Source: Pelodera strongyloides (lineage: Eukaryota; Nematoda; Chromadorea; Rhabditida; Rhabditidae). Taken from it: a stretch of 64,000 nucleotides of DNA. Positions 25,665-38,552 of this stretch are shown piece after piece (within the stretch, counting starts at the first letter, position 1; the number at the start of each line of letters is the position of its first letter). The stretch is from contig JAANDG010000348.1 of the NCBI GenBank assembly GCA_036852015.1, positions 90,088 to 154,087 of the forward strand, in the 5' to 3' direction. The position numbers and the translations under genes are program-made. A model generated the notes under the pieces. That model was given only the letters and a program-made list of their open reading frames with translations, had not been told where the DNA came from and did not search any database.

Positions 25665-25834
25665 TTAAAGCGCAATGCTAGCCTCTTTGGAAAATTTGCA
25701 TATGATAAGCAAATCCTATGTATTCTATGCTAATTTTGTACGATTGCGTGGACGATCATACATAATTAGCATAGGATTCATAGGATTTGCTTATCATATG
25801 CAAATTTTCCAAAGAGGCTAGCATTTCGCTTTAA
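25665..25834. mobile_element. Hairpin MITE, family A, copy 2
   Basis: Palindrome from TTAAAGCGCAATGCTAGCC to GGCTAGCATTTCGCTTTAA; arms contain TTTGGAAAATTTGCATATGA. Ends are TTAA on both sides. Confidence 0.85.
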
Positions 25835-26769
25835 AAGAGTAAAATATAATCTCATTAAAATATACGCATTAAAATCATTCACTATAAGTATAAACTATAA
25901 ATTTCACACAGTACTCATTAAATCCTAATCTCGACAAACAATTTAGAGCACAAAAAGTAGTAATATTGTAAAAGTATTATACAGTACACATGAATTCTAC
26001 AGTACGTATTCTACAGTACAATCAGCTAGTCGCCATTGGTCCAGGTCCGCTGTATTCAGAGATTCTAATTAAAAAAAAGATGTGAACTTTACTTGGTTTT
26101 GGTCCTACTTTGCGATGCAATGGGAGAAAACTCCTATTCAGAAATTCATTCACTGCCCATAAGAAATGAATGCAAAGCAATTTTTTTTAATTACTTCTAC
26201 ATTTTTCGAAGTATTAGTGCAACCAGTGCGACTTTGACCTGGCAGCCTATCCCTATCGTAGTAGAAGCACCACATGGTGGTTCTACTTTAATTTTTAAAA
26301 TTTTTTTAACATTCGACTTTGTATTATGTCACCAATGCGTATTAGAACAGGGTACGTGCTGAAAATTGCAATGTATTGTGTACATGGCACTAAGAAACGG
26401 TAGAAACACAAAGTTATATTCTTTTCCTATAAAAATACTGAGAACCTGTAAGTTGCGCGCCGCACATTTCGGGACACAAAATGCACGTCGCCGCAAAACG
26501 GCAAACAAATTCGGTGAAAAAAAACGTGTTCATCGCGAAATAATCCAAACCAAACTGTTGCGGTTCTCTTGGATTTTGGTGAACCTTTCTAATTAATGAC
26601 TAGCGTTTTTTTAAGAATTACAAAAAAAAATAACTTTAGCAATATTTCAGCTGGCATCGTGCCAACTTCAGTGTCGGTCCATCTGTTTCCTAATATAGTT
26701 TTGACGACCGTGTGACACTGCTGCCAGCTGTGGCGGGTTCCACGGATTTTAAAATCGGCATTGTCAGTT

Positions 26770-26990
26770 TGCGAGGTTCCCAGACTTTCCCAGGCCTATT
26801 CAAAGTCCTTTGATAGCAGACCTGCTCAACTCTCTCCATCTCTCTTTCTCTGACTCTCATTATTTCTCTCTACCTCTCTATCCCTTTCTCTCTCTGTCTC
26901 TCAACTAATCTGCCCAGCTGTACGTTCACATCAGTATCGCACCATTTAAGACACTAACATACCTTAGCCTGGGAAAGTCTGAAGCGGACA
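26770..26990. repeat. Inverted-repeat segment with CT-rich centre
   Basis: CAGACTTTCCCAGGCC at left and GCCTGGGAAAGTCTG at right are inverted, about 165 bases apart, around a CT-rich tract (26830-26905). Only one copy is seen, so calling it a MITE is a guess. Confidence 0.4.
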
Positions 26991-28492
26991 AAGAACAAAT
27001 TCAAACATTTATGTCATTAGAATCGGATATTGGAACATCATGCCTGTGTAAATGCCTTTCCTTGCATGAACAAGTTTTGAGAAAAATATGGATATGGCTG
27101 TGCGAAATTTTAGGTGGAGAATGAATTTTAATTTTAATTATAATAATACAAAAGTAGTGAATAAATAGTAGATAGTATAGTCGGGGGCGCATATATTTAT
27201 TACCGATTTCAGCGATGTTTGATTTAGTACAAGTATTTTCACCACAAAGGAATAAAATACCCATGTGACTTTTCTTGTCTAACCTTTACTGTACAAAATG
27301 CCCCTTGCTCGCCTTGTTTTTGATATTTTAGTACTTTGAACATAATCAGCTTCTAACTTATAATCTGCGGCACTCTCGACAACGCACAACAATCACATAT
27401 GGCCATCTGTTGTTTCTCACAGACTGATTTCAAAACATTTCCATAAATAAACTAATTAGAGGTCCAAAAGCTACACCCACTCATATTAGATAAACTGGTA
27501 ATTTTTTTCTCAACTGAAAAATTAATAATAGGCAATACGACATTACAAAACTTTACAGTTTGAATCCAACAATTCTAATAACAATAAGTAATTTCGTATT
27601 TAAACTTTTTATCGGAAACGCAACTTTCAAACGATTACTAAAAAAATTGGTTATTTCAAAAAATAGAATGTTATTAAAATCGCAAAGTGTGATGATTTTA
27701 CAATGAAAAGGTTCGCTAAAGTGAATTTAAAAAAAATGCATAATATAAATATATTGATAAAGTTCGGCTGTTAGAAATTTTGAAAATTGTATAAAGCAAG
27801 ATTTAATTTGGAAAAAAAACACTATTTTGAGCAATCAACATCGAGAAGAAGGCAGAACAACAAAGCTAATTATAACAAAATACATCGAAAACTAACTGAA
27901 TATAGAATCTGTAGAATAAAGCATCATTAGACATGCTTTCTGATTCAGAAAACCATAATATCAGACATAGATTCTCAAAAGTCTTTTGAAGTTAGAACGT
28001 TACAATTTAGAACGTTGCGGATATATAAATTTCATATTAATTTTATTCTACAGTAAGCTTATTAACCTTTATTAAAGTAGTGAATTCAGTGAATTCAGTA
28101 AATTAATATTTTTTTTATCAGATAAATTGTTTCGGTTTCTGTTAGTGATGCATAACATTGATTTTGATAAAAAAAATTACGATTTAGAAATTCTGGCCAC
28201 CGAGTATCGCAATGCATATCATGCAAATATAAATAAATTTAACGGTAAACGTATTGCTGCTAAAGTATTGCACATACATAAAACATAAAGATTTTAACTA
28301 TTACTGTACTGAAATGTAAAACTAAGTATTACCTAAATTAAATCTAATTGATAAAAACAAATGACTAGATCAATATTGCACCTTCTTTACTGCAAAAAGA
28401 ACGGCTGTGATTTCAGCTAAATGGTGAAAAATAACTAACTTCCGGGGATTAGGCTTACGATATATATATCGAGGTTTATGTTTAGGCTTAGG

Positions 28493-28498
28493 TTTATT
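28493..28498 (-). promoter_or_regulatory. Candidate polyadenylation signal of sorb-1
   Basis: AATAAA on the minus strand about 90 bases after the sorb-1 stop codon, a usual distance for nematode 3' UTRs. No transcript evidence. Confidence 0.4.
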
Positions 28499-28585
28499 TT
28501 TACGCCTGAACTTCGACAATAAAACTTTCGTGACGAGGATTATTACAATAAACAGTAAACTGAAAAAATTAAAACAATGTGACAA

Positions 28586-28973
28586 TTAATGTTTGACAAC
28601 ATAATTGCCAGGGAAGGTTCCAAATTGTCCGGTACGAAGTAAAGTGCCTGAAATAAAAATAATTTAGAGATATTAAATTTATACTAAACATTGAAAAAAG
28701 AAACGCATATATGAATGAAAGAAGAATGAAACCTGAAAGCCCAACTGCGATGTTCTTATCTCGTGGTACACCCGTACCCGTACACCTCGGTGTTAATTAA
28801 TGTAGCAAAAAATTGTAGAATAAATAGCATCGATAAATAACATTTATATTTTATTTAAAACCCTACCAATATACCATCCATCGTCGCACTTTTCTACGAC
28901 GAATACGATATCATTTATCTGCAACTCCAGTTCATCTTCGTGACAAGGTTTGTAGCCGTACACGGCACGGTAT
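28586..28973 (-). other. sorb-1: sorb-1 SH3-3 and C-terminus
   Basis: Exon 28973-28867 encodes [20 protein letters not shown], then [16 protein letters not shown]. The last exon, 28647-28586, encodes [19 protein letters not shown] and the stop. All core SH3 positions are present (ALYDY-like, [19 protein letters not shown]). Reading past the 28867 donor would instead give RVLNKI and a stop, a possible truncated form missing the last strands. Confidence 0.93.
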
Positions 28974-31900
28974 CTGAAAACATAAACAATATTATTCCAT
29001 AATATAGACAGGGAACATGTGCGTCGAAACTCCGCGTCATTGCCACGCTGAAAATGAGGGTATGCTACAGCGGAACGGCGCCCCTCTGGGTGCGCGATGG
29101 GTGCGCCACAGGCGCGCCACATATGTGCTCTATTTTCGCTATATTGGAGTAAATATTTCGATGTAGCCATAACAAAAAGTGCACAACTGCGGCGGCATAA
29201 ACCCCTTTAGACTAACTACTAATATAGTCATAATCAAGTCTTGAAAATCTGTCCGTTTTCTTATAACAAAGTTAAAAACCAACGTTTCCGAGTTTTTCGG
29301 GACCAAAAGGGCTGTTCCCGAAAGATTGGACTGCTTATTTTTCTGTTGCCACGCGGAGAGTTTGTCGCAATGCTCGCTACGATCCTCACTAAATAGCGGA
29401 ATTCTAATTATAACTAATTTTCTAAATTAGGTGAATATTCTGTTCAAGACGAATGCAATTTTCCCTACTCTTGTCAATACTAATTAAAACAATTTTGAGA
29501 TCATTTTTTTGAATGACTACATTAATTTAGTACTTTTAAATTAGAAACACTATGCGAAGGGCTGATTTCAGCGCCGTTAGGAAACTAAAGTACTGATCCA
29601 GTATAAAAACTGCAAAATGCAAGTCCATAGCCAGACTTACTCAGCCTCCTCTCCGAAGGCATCCATTCTATTCTGTTCGTTGTAAGTTGCATTCTGATTT
29701 TGCGTTTTTGGCAGCGTTCCCGAAAGCGCCACAGGTATCACACGACCGTTTGACGTAGTCTCATACGAGGTCTGATATTGCTGTTGCGAGGAATAATCGC
29801 CGGAGTAGGTTTGTGCTCCTCCGGGAGCCGCAAGCTGAGCCGGTTGATATCGTTGAGCCTGCGGCGTATTGTATGCCGGTTGAGACTTCTGGGTAGAATA
29901 CGACGTCGGTTGTCTCCTCGAATCCAGTGTTCTCTCGGATTCTCGTGCATGCTGTGACCTCAGGGTTCCGTTTACTTCATCATTAGTGGGTGCAGGATGA
30001 GGTAGACACAAAGTTGGCTCATCGCCAGCTTCTGGGGTTCTGCAAAGTGAAATCGTTAACGCGAAATACCGGCAGGTTTTTGAAACACATCGAGTACACC
30101 AGCATTCTGTCGCAGCTTACGCAAATGAACATAAGTTAGAATAAAAAATCGAGCTAAATTCGAGTAAATTAGCATAAGCACGATAATTCAGTTGTCCAAG
30201 ATGCGTTTCAAAAACCGGTTGGTATTTCGCTTTAAACACTCAGGCTCAGGCCCACAAAATTCATTTTGACCAGTTTGGGATACAGTTAGACAAAAAATAT
30301 GATATTAAAATAAATAAATAGTATGGATGGAATGTATGGATACTAGCACAGCAAGGATTGCTAAGGCTTTCTCTGATATGATACTGATATGATATCTCCC
30401 TATACAAGTACGAGGAGACTGCATACAAAAACGCTTTTCCTTATTTTTCTTTAGGTACCCAAACCACCGTATTGAGTTTTGTATTGTTTTTTTCCTCCAT
30501 CATGTCATTTTGCGATGTGCAACCAATGACCCGTGATTTTATTAAATAAATAAAATAAATAATACCTTTCCATTTCATATCTAGCTTGAGGAATATGGGG
30601 TGTCTTTGGTCTTCCAGGCACATCAGCTGGCACAACTTCGGTGTCTTCAAGCCTGAAACTTTTTCATTTCAACAGCGTACCATCAATCATGCTGTCAAAT
30701 AATCATAAAACGATTAAAGCGGTATTGAACGTAGTTGTGAACTATGCAAATTTGTGTGCAGAACTGAAAACGAAGGGCACAGAATTGCATATAATGAAGG
30801 TATGCGCTTCACAACCACGTGCCATTTATTTGCTGGAAATTCTCCTACCTCCGCACATAACAGGATGGGAATATTCCGATCTCCCCTATATGATTGCTGC
30901 CCTCCATCCAGTTAGCGTCGATTTCCCGGCGGTACGTCACTATCTCGCCCTGGACATTGATCGATTTATTGGCTTTTATTGATTGATTTTATTAATTGAT
31001 TGATTCCACATGCGCAGGTTAGGCAGTTAAATAACTTGGAGTGCGAAATAATTCGACAAAAAAATTGCACAACATCAAGGGTATTTGAATACAGTGCATG
31101 GGAATTCAGCGTTCAAATTACGTACCAAAACCGGCCGTTATGTGGTTATAAGAAAGTAGTAAACCCACAATTTTGAGGCTCATTTCGTTATCATTTCTCG
31201 ATGTGAACGGATAAACAACACGGAATTTCACCGCGGCCGTGTCGTACTCCGGATCGATCTGAATTTGCGAATAAATTCAAATCTTACTGTGGAAATTAGT
31301 GATTTTTGCGTGAAAATACATCGTACTCCTCTCCTCTATGCCCCTTACTCATTGGCCTTTGCTCTTTGCTCTGTGAGTAGCGAAAATCTCGAGTCAGTCA
31401 ATAACAAAAACTGATAAAAACGATAACGAGTACCAGGTTATATCAACCGAATCCGCAGAAACGGTGCACCGGGGCCCGGTTCATTTCTGAAGCCGGACGA
31501 ACTGGCCTTTATTTAAACTTCCCGGAGGCCAATTTTCCCGAGACCCAGCTACCAACTTTTAGACCTTTGGTGGGGTGAAGAGGTTTCGGGCCGGGATCGA
31601 TCCAACGACCGGCGGCCGGAGCAAGGCGCGTGAAACTGCTCGACGCCTCCCGCAATAACGACTGAGCCGTATGGATTGACTACTTATAAATCTCACCTTC
31701 ACATAACTTCTCGGGAAGATTCCAAGTTTTCCATTTCTCTCGCCTTCCAGCCAATTTTGGTCGATTTCCCTGTGGAGGCGAACCACATCGCCCTTGTTTA
31801 GAGACAGTTCCCTAAAATAGCTTACGGTATAGCTGTGGTCGGAAAAACTTATTCACAAAACCTACACACATATCCTTGCCGTCGGGCTCTCTGCGCCTCC

Positions 31901-34900
31901 AGCTCTACAGTCAATCTATCGGCTCTTCGTCTGGATGAGCCGCGTAAGTCACACAATATTTACATTTTTCTGGGTTAGGGAGCTTCATGGTTCTATATAT
32001 TCTATACTCTGGGTTCGGGACACACTACTGTAGTTCGTAACAAGGGAGAAGAATTGATAACACATTGGTTTAAATACCCAAGTTTGAGGTATTTATTCCT
32101 TTCTCCTGAAGATGCCGAAAGGTGAAACATTTACATAAGGATTTGGTTTACATCTGTCCAATCTGTCTTACTGGGAGTCGTGATAAGCTCGAATATTCTG
32201 CCTAAGCAATATTCTTCATATGATAAAGTACATACCTTTCAGAATGCGCGGTGAACTTGTAGATTGCCGTGCATGTGATCACAGTTGTTGGTGGTGCCAC
32301 GCTACGCCTTCCGGACAACGTCGGAGTAGCCGACTGCTCCCGAAGTCGCTAAAACACTTATGTTTTCTTTTTTTCGTATGTCTAGTGGCAGGAGGCTTTC
32401 AGCATATGCCAGTACAGTGATTTTTAATTGATCAATAAAGCATTTCATGATTGACACTGATTGACATATGAAAATGATTGTGCTAGTATTTTTCATTGTC
32501 TGCTTGTCATAGACACTTGTATTCTAGTTAACACTTATGGCCGTAAACCGTAAAGGACTTTCGGATTCGCTCCACGCCTTTTACTAGTTTATTCCCAAAA
32601 AGCCAGCGAAAGCAAATCAAACTATATACGCAACATCCGTTACCTGAAGTTTAGTCGAAGGACTATCACGTCCGTAATCATTCAAGAGGCCGTGAAACCG
32701 TTCCACGTTGTTGTGGAGCGTGGGCGCAGCGGAGGGACTAAGATATTTTCTTTATTTAAATTTATTTACATTATCGATTATTTGTGTTAGTAATTAAAAT
32801 CATAGAAGTAAGTCTATCGTGGTCACCAATATTCATTGTGATATACACACCAGTCTTCAGGAAAAAGTACTCAAAGATTTACTGTGTAAAAAGGACCCAC
32901 GTAGGTAGCTATCTATGTTGCAGGTGAAGTTCTTTCTTCGTTAGTACTAGTATTCTATACTCTCTTATTTTATTTGTTTCCTTGTTTGTTTGTTAATAAA
33001 GATTTATTTGCATATATATAAGGACATATAAACATTAAAAAAAACCAACACATATCCATGCCGTCGTGTTCTCTGCGCCTCCAGCTCTTCAGTCAGTCTC
33101 TCGGCTCTTTGTCTGTACATCTGCTCCTCTTGTGATTGATGTTTTAGCTCGGCAAGTTCACTTCCAACTTCTGAGGGATAATGTACTATTAATTGTATAG
33201 TAACAGATTATTACGGTAATACATCAATTCCCTGAGCTTCGACGGGTACTGTAGTTCTTTTTTAATTGAAACATATACTGTAGCTCAGAATCTGTTCACA
33301 AAGTCGCTCGGCTGAATTTTACAGAATTAATTCTCCGTGTTCTGCGAACGTTCATACTTCATTCTTTTCTTCGAATGTGTAAATCAAAAGTTGTAGTTAA
33401 TAATTACAAAGTTGTGGGCACGAGAAATTGTTATGCTCAATTTTGTGCCGTCGTTTGATAATTCATGTTAGATGCCAATTGTTAGCTCATTGCATACAAA
33501 TCACTCTCAGGCACACATAGACACGCAGAAGCAAAATTAGCATACAAGCAGTTAAAGCGGTACTGCCCGTGGATTGTGAAGCGTTTACTGGACAACTGTC
33601 TTTCTTCACAAAAAGGAACAAAGTTGTGACTTCATTTTCCAGTAGTCGATTCAAAATCACACGGGATACGTTTCAGGTTAAACCTTGTACGGGGAACTTC
33701 AAGCATGGACTTGACTGGGACCGCTTCCAGCACAGGTCCAGCTCCTTGATAAACTCCTCAAGTTCTTCTGCAGCTTCGTCAAGACGATCACGTATCCGAC
33801 ACTGAGCTGCAGATGTTAAAAGGTTAGACACTGCAAGAATTAGACACATTAAAGAACACACAATTAGTTTTCCACTCAAAAGCAATCAATCGGACTTATT
33901 TAAAGCGGTATGCCACGTGGTTTCTGGGCCCATAATTCAATTTTCAATATTACATCCAAATTTCGATAAACAAAGTGTATGCACTTTTTTATTCTGGACC
34001 ACGATACTAATTTTAATCAATTTTAGGAGCACCATTTTTAGGAGGAAAAACAGACCGGTGGTATTTTGTACTTTTTTCCTCGTGTCCTCTTTTCGAGTAG
34101 TTTCGTCAAGCTTATTGTACAAATTGTCCACTTCGGCCCATGTTGGGTCCCGCCGCGGCCAGCCGCACCTTGCATGCGAAATTAGTCAGTTAATCAGTTA
34201 ATGGCATTAATGGTACAGTAGATTATTGTCTATTAATGGTACCGTAATCACACATAGCTTAAGTATATCATCGAGTTTTGGTTTACTTCTCAATTACTTC
34301 TCAAGTAAATGGCAATTTCTGACATGTATGTAAGGCTAACAATAGAACCTTACACTGCCAAGACCACCTGGATTACTTACGCAGCGGAGTTTTAACTCAA
34401 CCTGCTTTCTTACCTAGTTTACGTTAATTAAAGCCTAAGATGTTTACGAGTTTAAAGCGATATACCGGCCAGAATTCCGGCGAGTAGACCAGAATTCTTA
34501 CGCAGCTTATGCAAATGAACATAAATTTGAATAAAAACTCGAGCTAAATTCGAGCAAATTAGCATAAATACGTAAGAATTCAGTTGTCTGCGATGCGTTT
34601 CAAAAACCGGCCGGTATTTTGCTTTAAGTTTATGTTTGTCTTGTAAGAGTCTGGCGCCCTTCCCCTAACATTTGATGTCCCCTTACTATGAGCACGCGTT
34701 CTTGTCCCTCTAACATATTGGGGAAATTTGAGACTTCTGGGATACGCCCGCTATCCATTTCAGCTTTTAAAAGCTAGTGCAGTGTGAGAAACAAATTATT
34801 TATTCTGGTGCCACTTGAAGGAATTTTAGGGGGTCTAACTTCACTTAGGCACATTTTCCTTTAAATTTGGAACATTCTGGGGTCAGTAAACATACATACT

Positions 34901-37900
34901 TCGCGCGGGAACATGGTGCTTCTTCCCTTTGAAACAAAATACCGGCCGATTTTTACATCATCATTCTTATGCAGCGTATGCAAATGAAAATAAATTAGAA
35001 TAAAAAATCGAGCTGAATTCGAGTAAATTAGCATAAATACATCAGAATTCAGTTGTAAGCGTTTCAAAAACCAACCGGTGTTTCGCTTTAAGAAAATTTC
35101 GCTTTACAAGAAAGAACATTTTCGAGCCAAAGCTTAAGCGCCGGGTAGCCAATTGCTCCAGACTCAGTGGTGCTCAGGCAATTATACGTATTAGCACATA
35201 TAAGCAATTAGTAGGTATCAATCGGGTTAGCAATCTCACCTCATGCAAAGATTAGATCGGGTATCATTCGGTTTTCCGCACAGGTCTCCCATAGGTAGAC
35301 ACGGGCCGGACGGGGATCTGCTCGGTCCCGGGTGTGCGGCACCATCGCGAGGCAGTCGCCAGGTGGGCACGTGGAAATGCACGGCGCGCCGCCGCTCCCA
35401 CGCGTAGCGGTGAGCGTTACGGAGCGCGCCTAACCAAAATCAATAGATATATTATGTGTCATTACAGTATTTATAATGCTACTCTTTTAGTCCTAAGTCC
35501 TACATTGCCATAGTTTTTATTTAAAATATAACTTACGAAAGGAAAATTTCCTCGGTTTTGTTAAGATATCAATGGAAGTTGGTTCACTATTCTTAGCAGA
35601 TGTCAGGGTTGAGAGTTCGTAGCAGGACACCATGACTTTAGCTGATAACTTTTGAAAACTTTACAAATTAATTAAACTTGAATGTAAATAATTAGACGCG
35701 AAATAAATTGCTCGAACAAGTTATAAAGGAGGGCAGAATATAAAGCTTTGAATGTACCCTCGCGGCCCTAATCTCTAAACACTATCACCTCAACTTCAAA
35801 CAACATTAAAAGATTAAAAGTAAAGTGAGCAAAATTCTGGCTTCCAAACTAAACAATAACGCGGCAAAACATTAGAGTGTGTGCATATTTTAATGTATTC
35901 AATATTGGTGTGTATGTCCGTTATGGCGTGTTGGCCTCTAACCCCTCCTCCCTTTTTCGCTAGAATTATATGTCAAAAAAGGGTGAAATGAAGCGCGATG
36001 TAACAAAAGAGAGAGAGGAGGGAGACAGAGAGACATAGAGAGACGTGAATTCTAGTTTTCACGCGTATGTGCGTTTTGTTAGAGTTATGCAAAAACAAAG
36101 TTATATCGGGAATGTATATTGTTTTGCTTCTATATTATATGGTGAACATACTACACTAACACTAAGGAACGAATGAACCTAGAAACTTTTATTATGGTTT
36201 CAGCTGCTAGTTTACTATCACAGTAATGGCTAAATATGAACGACAAATTCAGGATTTAAAATTTTGATCTATTCATGAGATGGCATAAATTATTGAATTT
36301 TCTTCAAAAGTTGCATACGCTGAATAATAAATAATAAATATTTTTCAACTATGAACGCAGTGAAAAAAAGAAGAACAAAAAAACCAGAGGTCGTAAAAAC
36401 AAGCCACTCACACGCAGTAAAATAAAAATAAAATACCAATACTTTGACATTATTGATAAAATGTTAGTTATTAGCAATATAAGGTTAATTAGCTGAAACT
36501 TGGGCATCCAAACATTGGTAACCATTTGTCTAAATTAGTGCACCACAAACTTGGGTAATTGAACCGGTTCTACCATTGATTGGTAAGTATTCTTACCGTC
36601 AGCCGGGAAGGTGCGTCCCACACTGCGAGCCCTTCGATTCTGAATTGTTGCGTTCGCAGCAGAATCTGATGAATCAGCAGCGCCGAGGGAGGTAACTCCT
36701 GCAACACAACATTTCCAATCTTAGCTTTTCCAGGAGACCTGTATTAGCTTTCACAAATATAGTATTGCGGATGTTGTAAAGAATTAAATTCTGCGACGCA
36801 CATATGCCGCAGCCAAAGCCTACTACGTAGATTTTTTAAAGGAAAGGGGAAGGAGATTTTTAAAGGCGAAGTGTGGCAGACCCATTGTAGGCAAACCATA
36901 AATTAGAAAAATGAACTATGCTAATAATTGCTTACTATTCAGATTTCCCTGCGAACCGTAGGTGTGGTTGTTGTCATTGTAGTTCCACTGCGCTTTTTCT
37001 GAAAAAGAAGATTTTAATTTTTATAGTTTGTAAACTAGGAACATCAAAATTTTATTGAGCTTATTCGATATAGGGTCAATACATAGGTATTTTATATTAA
37101 GCAGGACTTTTTGTAAAGTGATAATGCATAAGAAAACCACCTATATGAAAACATAAACATAATAAAATGAAGGGATAGATCAAGATAGTAATTCTGAATT
37201 CTGAGGATAGGGAATTTTGACCAAACTCAAATAAATTTTCCGAGCAAACTAAACTCTGCAGCTGTAAACTTTCGCAACAATAACACATGAAAGTGCGTAG
37301 ACTCGTAGACAATTAGTAAAGCGGTATAACAGCAAGTTTTGTTGCGTATGTTGAACGATGTATTCATATGTAGTGAACTCAAATACCTGCGCGATACTGC
37401 GTATTTTTTTTCTAATTATCTTCATTTGCGTACAACGTATGGGCATGGGAATGTAATCGGCCAGAATACGTTTCAAAAATCGGTTGTTATAACGCTTCAA
37501 AGGTAACTCGTAAATACGTAATAGACAGCATTATAAAAAAACTACGCACTTTGTATTTGTTTGACAAAAAGTAATAGCGTAAAAAATTTGTCTCCTATTG
37601 GTAGTTCATTTGTCGCGACTGAATCATAATACATGGTCTTTGTGAAGCATCGTAAAAAAAATTTTTCCGTAAACGGACGACGAACGTTTCTATTCAATAT
37701 GAATGAAGAGCCTTTTTTCTCCTTTCTTCAGCTCATCCTGACTCTCTCTCTATCCTCTCTCTCTATTTCTCCCTCTATCTTCTATCTCTCTCTCCTCTCT
37801 CTCTCTCTATCTCTCTCTATCCTTCTCTTTCCTTCTCTCTCCTTCTCTCTCTGATTCTCTGTCTCTGTCTCTCCTGCGCATCGCTTCCACAGTATTTCTT

Positions 37901-38514
37901 TCTCGACCACACATTTTTGCATAAATAAACTGATGATAAAAAAAAAGACAAAAATTGCAACCAATTTCCTATGCAACACGGAGGAAATATATGTTGACGG
38001 GAATGTTGATAGGAAGAATAAATCAAGGACGAAAATCGGAATTTAATGTGCATCAGCATTAGATCACCTTGATTTATCCCTTATTGTTAGCCTTAGTATT
38101 TGAAAGCGATTTTCTCATGTCTTAAAATAACGTCTCGAAAGCTGGCTGTAAGGACTTTAGTCCACTGCAAAGAAGTGTAGTTGAACACTGTCGATCGCTA
38201 CGAACTCTGTTGATTTTTCCCATTCTGAGGTCATATTCACCACTCAATTCTCCATGGATGGGAATTCCCCGTCTTTTTCTCTGCGTGTCTCACATTAGAA
38301 TGCTAATGTCTGCCTCTCAGCCAGGGACTATTTCCCCGAGGAACTGACAGGTGAATATGGCCTCAGGTGTATTTTCTAGCATGAGAGTTACAAACTTACT
38401 CGTGCTCAATTTCTATGGTCAGTTTGAAGTTTAGACGCCTACAAATGTTCGGTAGAATTTGATGTATTTAGATTCTTCTTACAATATAAATATGATTTGA
38501 TTTTGATAGAGTTT

Positions 38515-38552
<38 letters not shown>

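Larger units (their letters stand above)
24675..28585. other. Intergenic between convergent HLH and sorb-1 genes
   Basis: AT-rich DNA of 3.9 kb. It contains the second family A hairpin MITE and an inverted-repeat segment near 26.8 kb. I see no exon with good splice sites or recognisable protein. The reading frames at 26093-26596 resemble nothing known. Confidence 0.55.
30849..32348 (-). other. sorb-1: sorb-1 SH3-1 and SH3-2 exons
   Basis: SH3-1 is split over 32348-32236 ([13 protein letters not shown]) and 31811-31697 ([20 protein letters not shown], then GIFPRSYVK). SH3-2 is split over 31258-31169 ([20 protein letters not shown]) and 30949-30849 ([17 protein letters not shown], then [10 protein letters not shown]). 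Both have the ligand-pocket tryptophan and the proline of the FP-x-x-YV strand. The first domain has the usual NKGD turn and the second a degenerate KIGE. Confidence 0.93.

Noticed and set aside
28867..29170. 108-codon frame as one exon of sorb-1
   Set aside because: Only 28867-28973 is exon; the part before it is intron, with a GC-rich repeat, and the acceptor TTTTCAG separates them.
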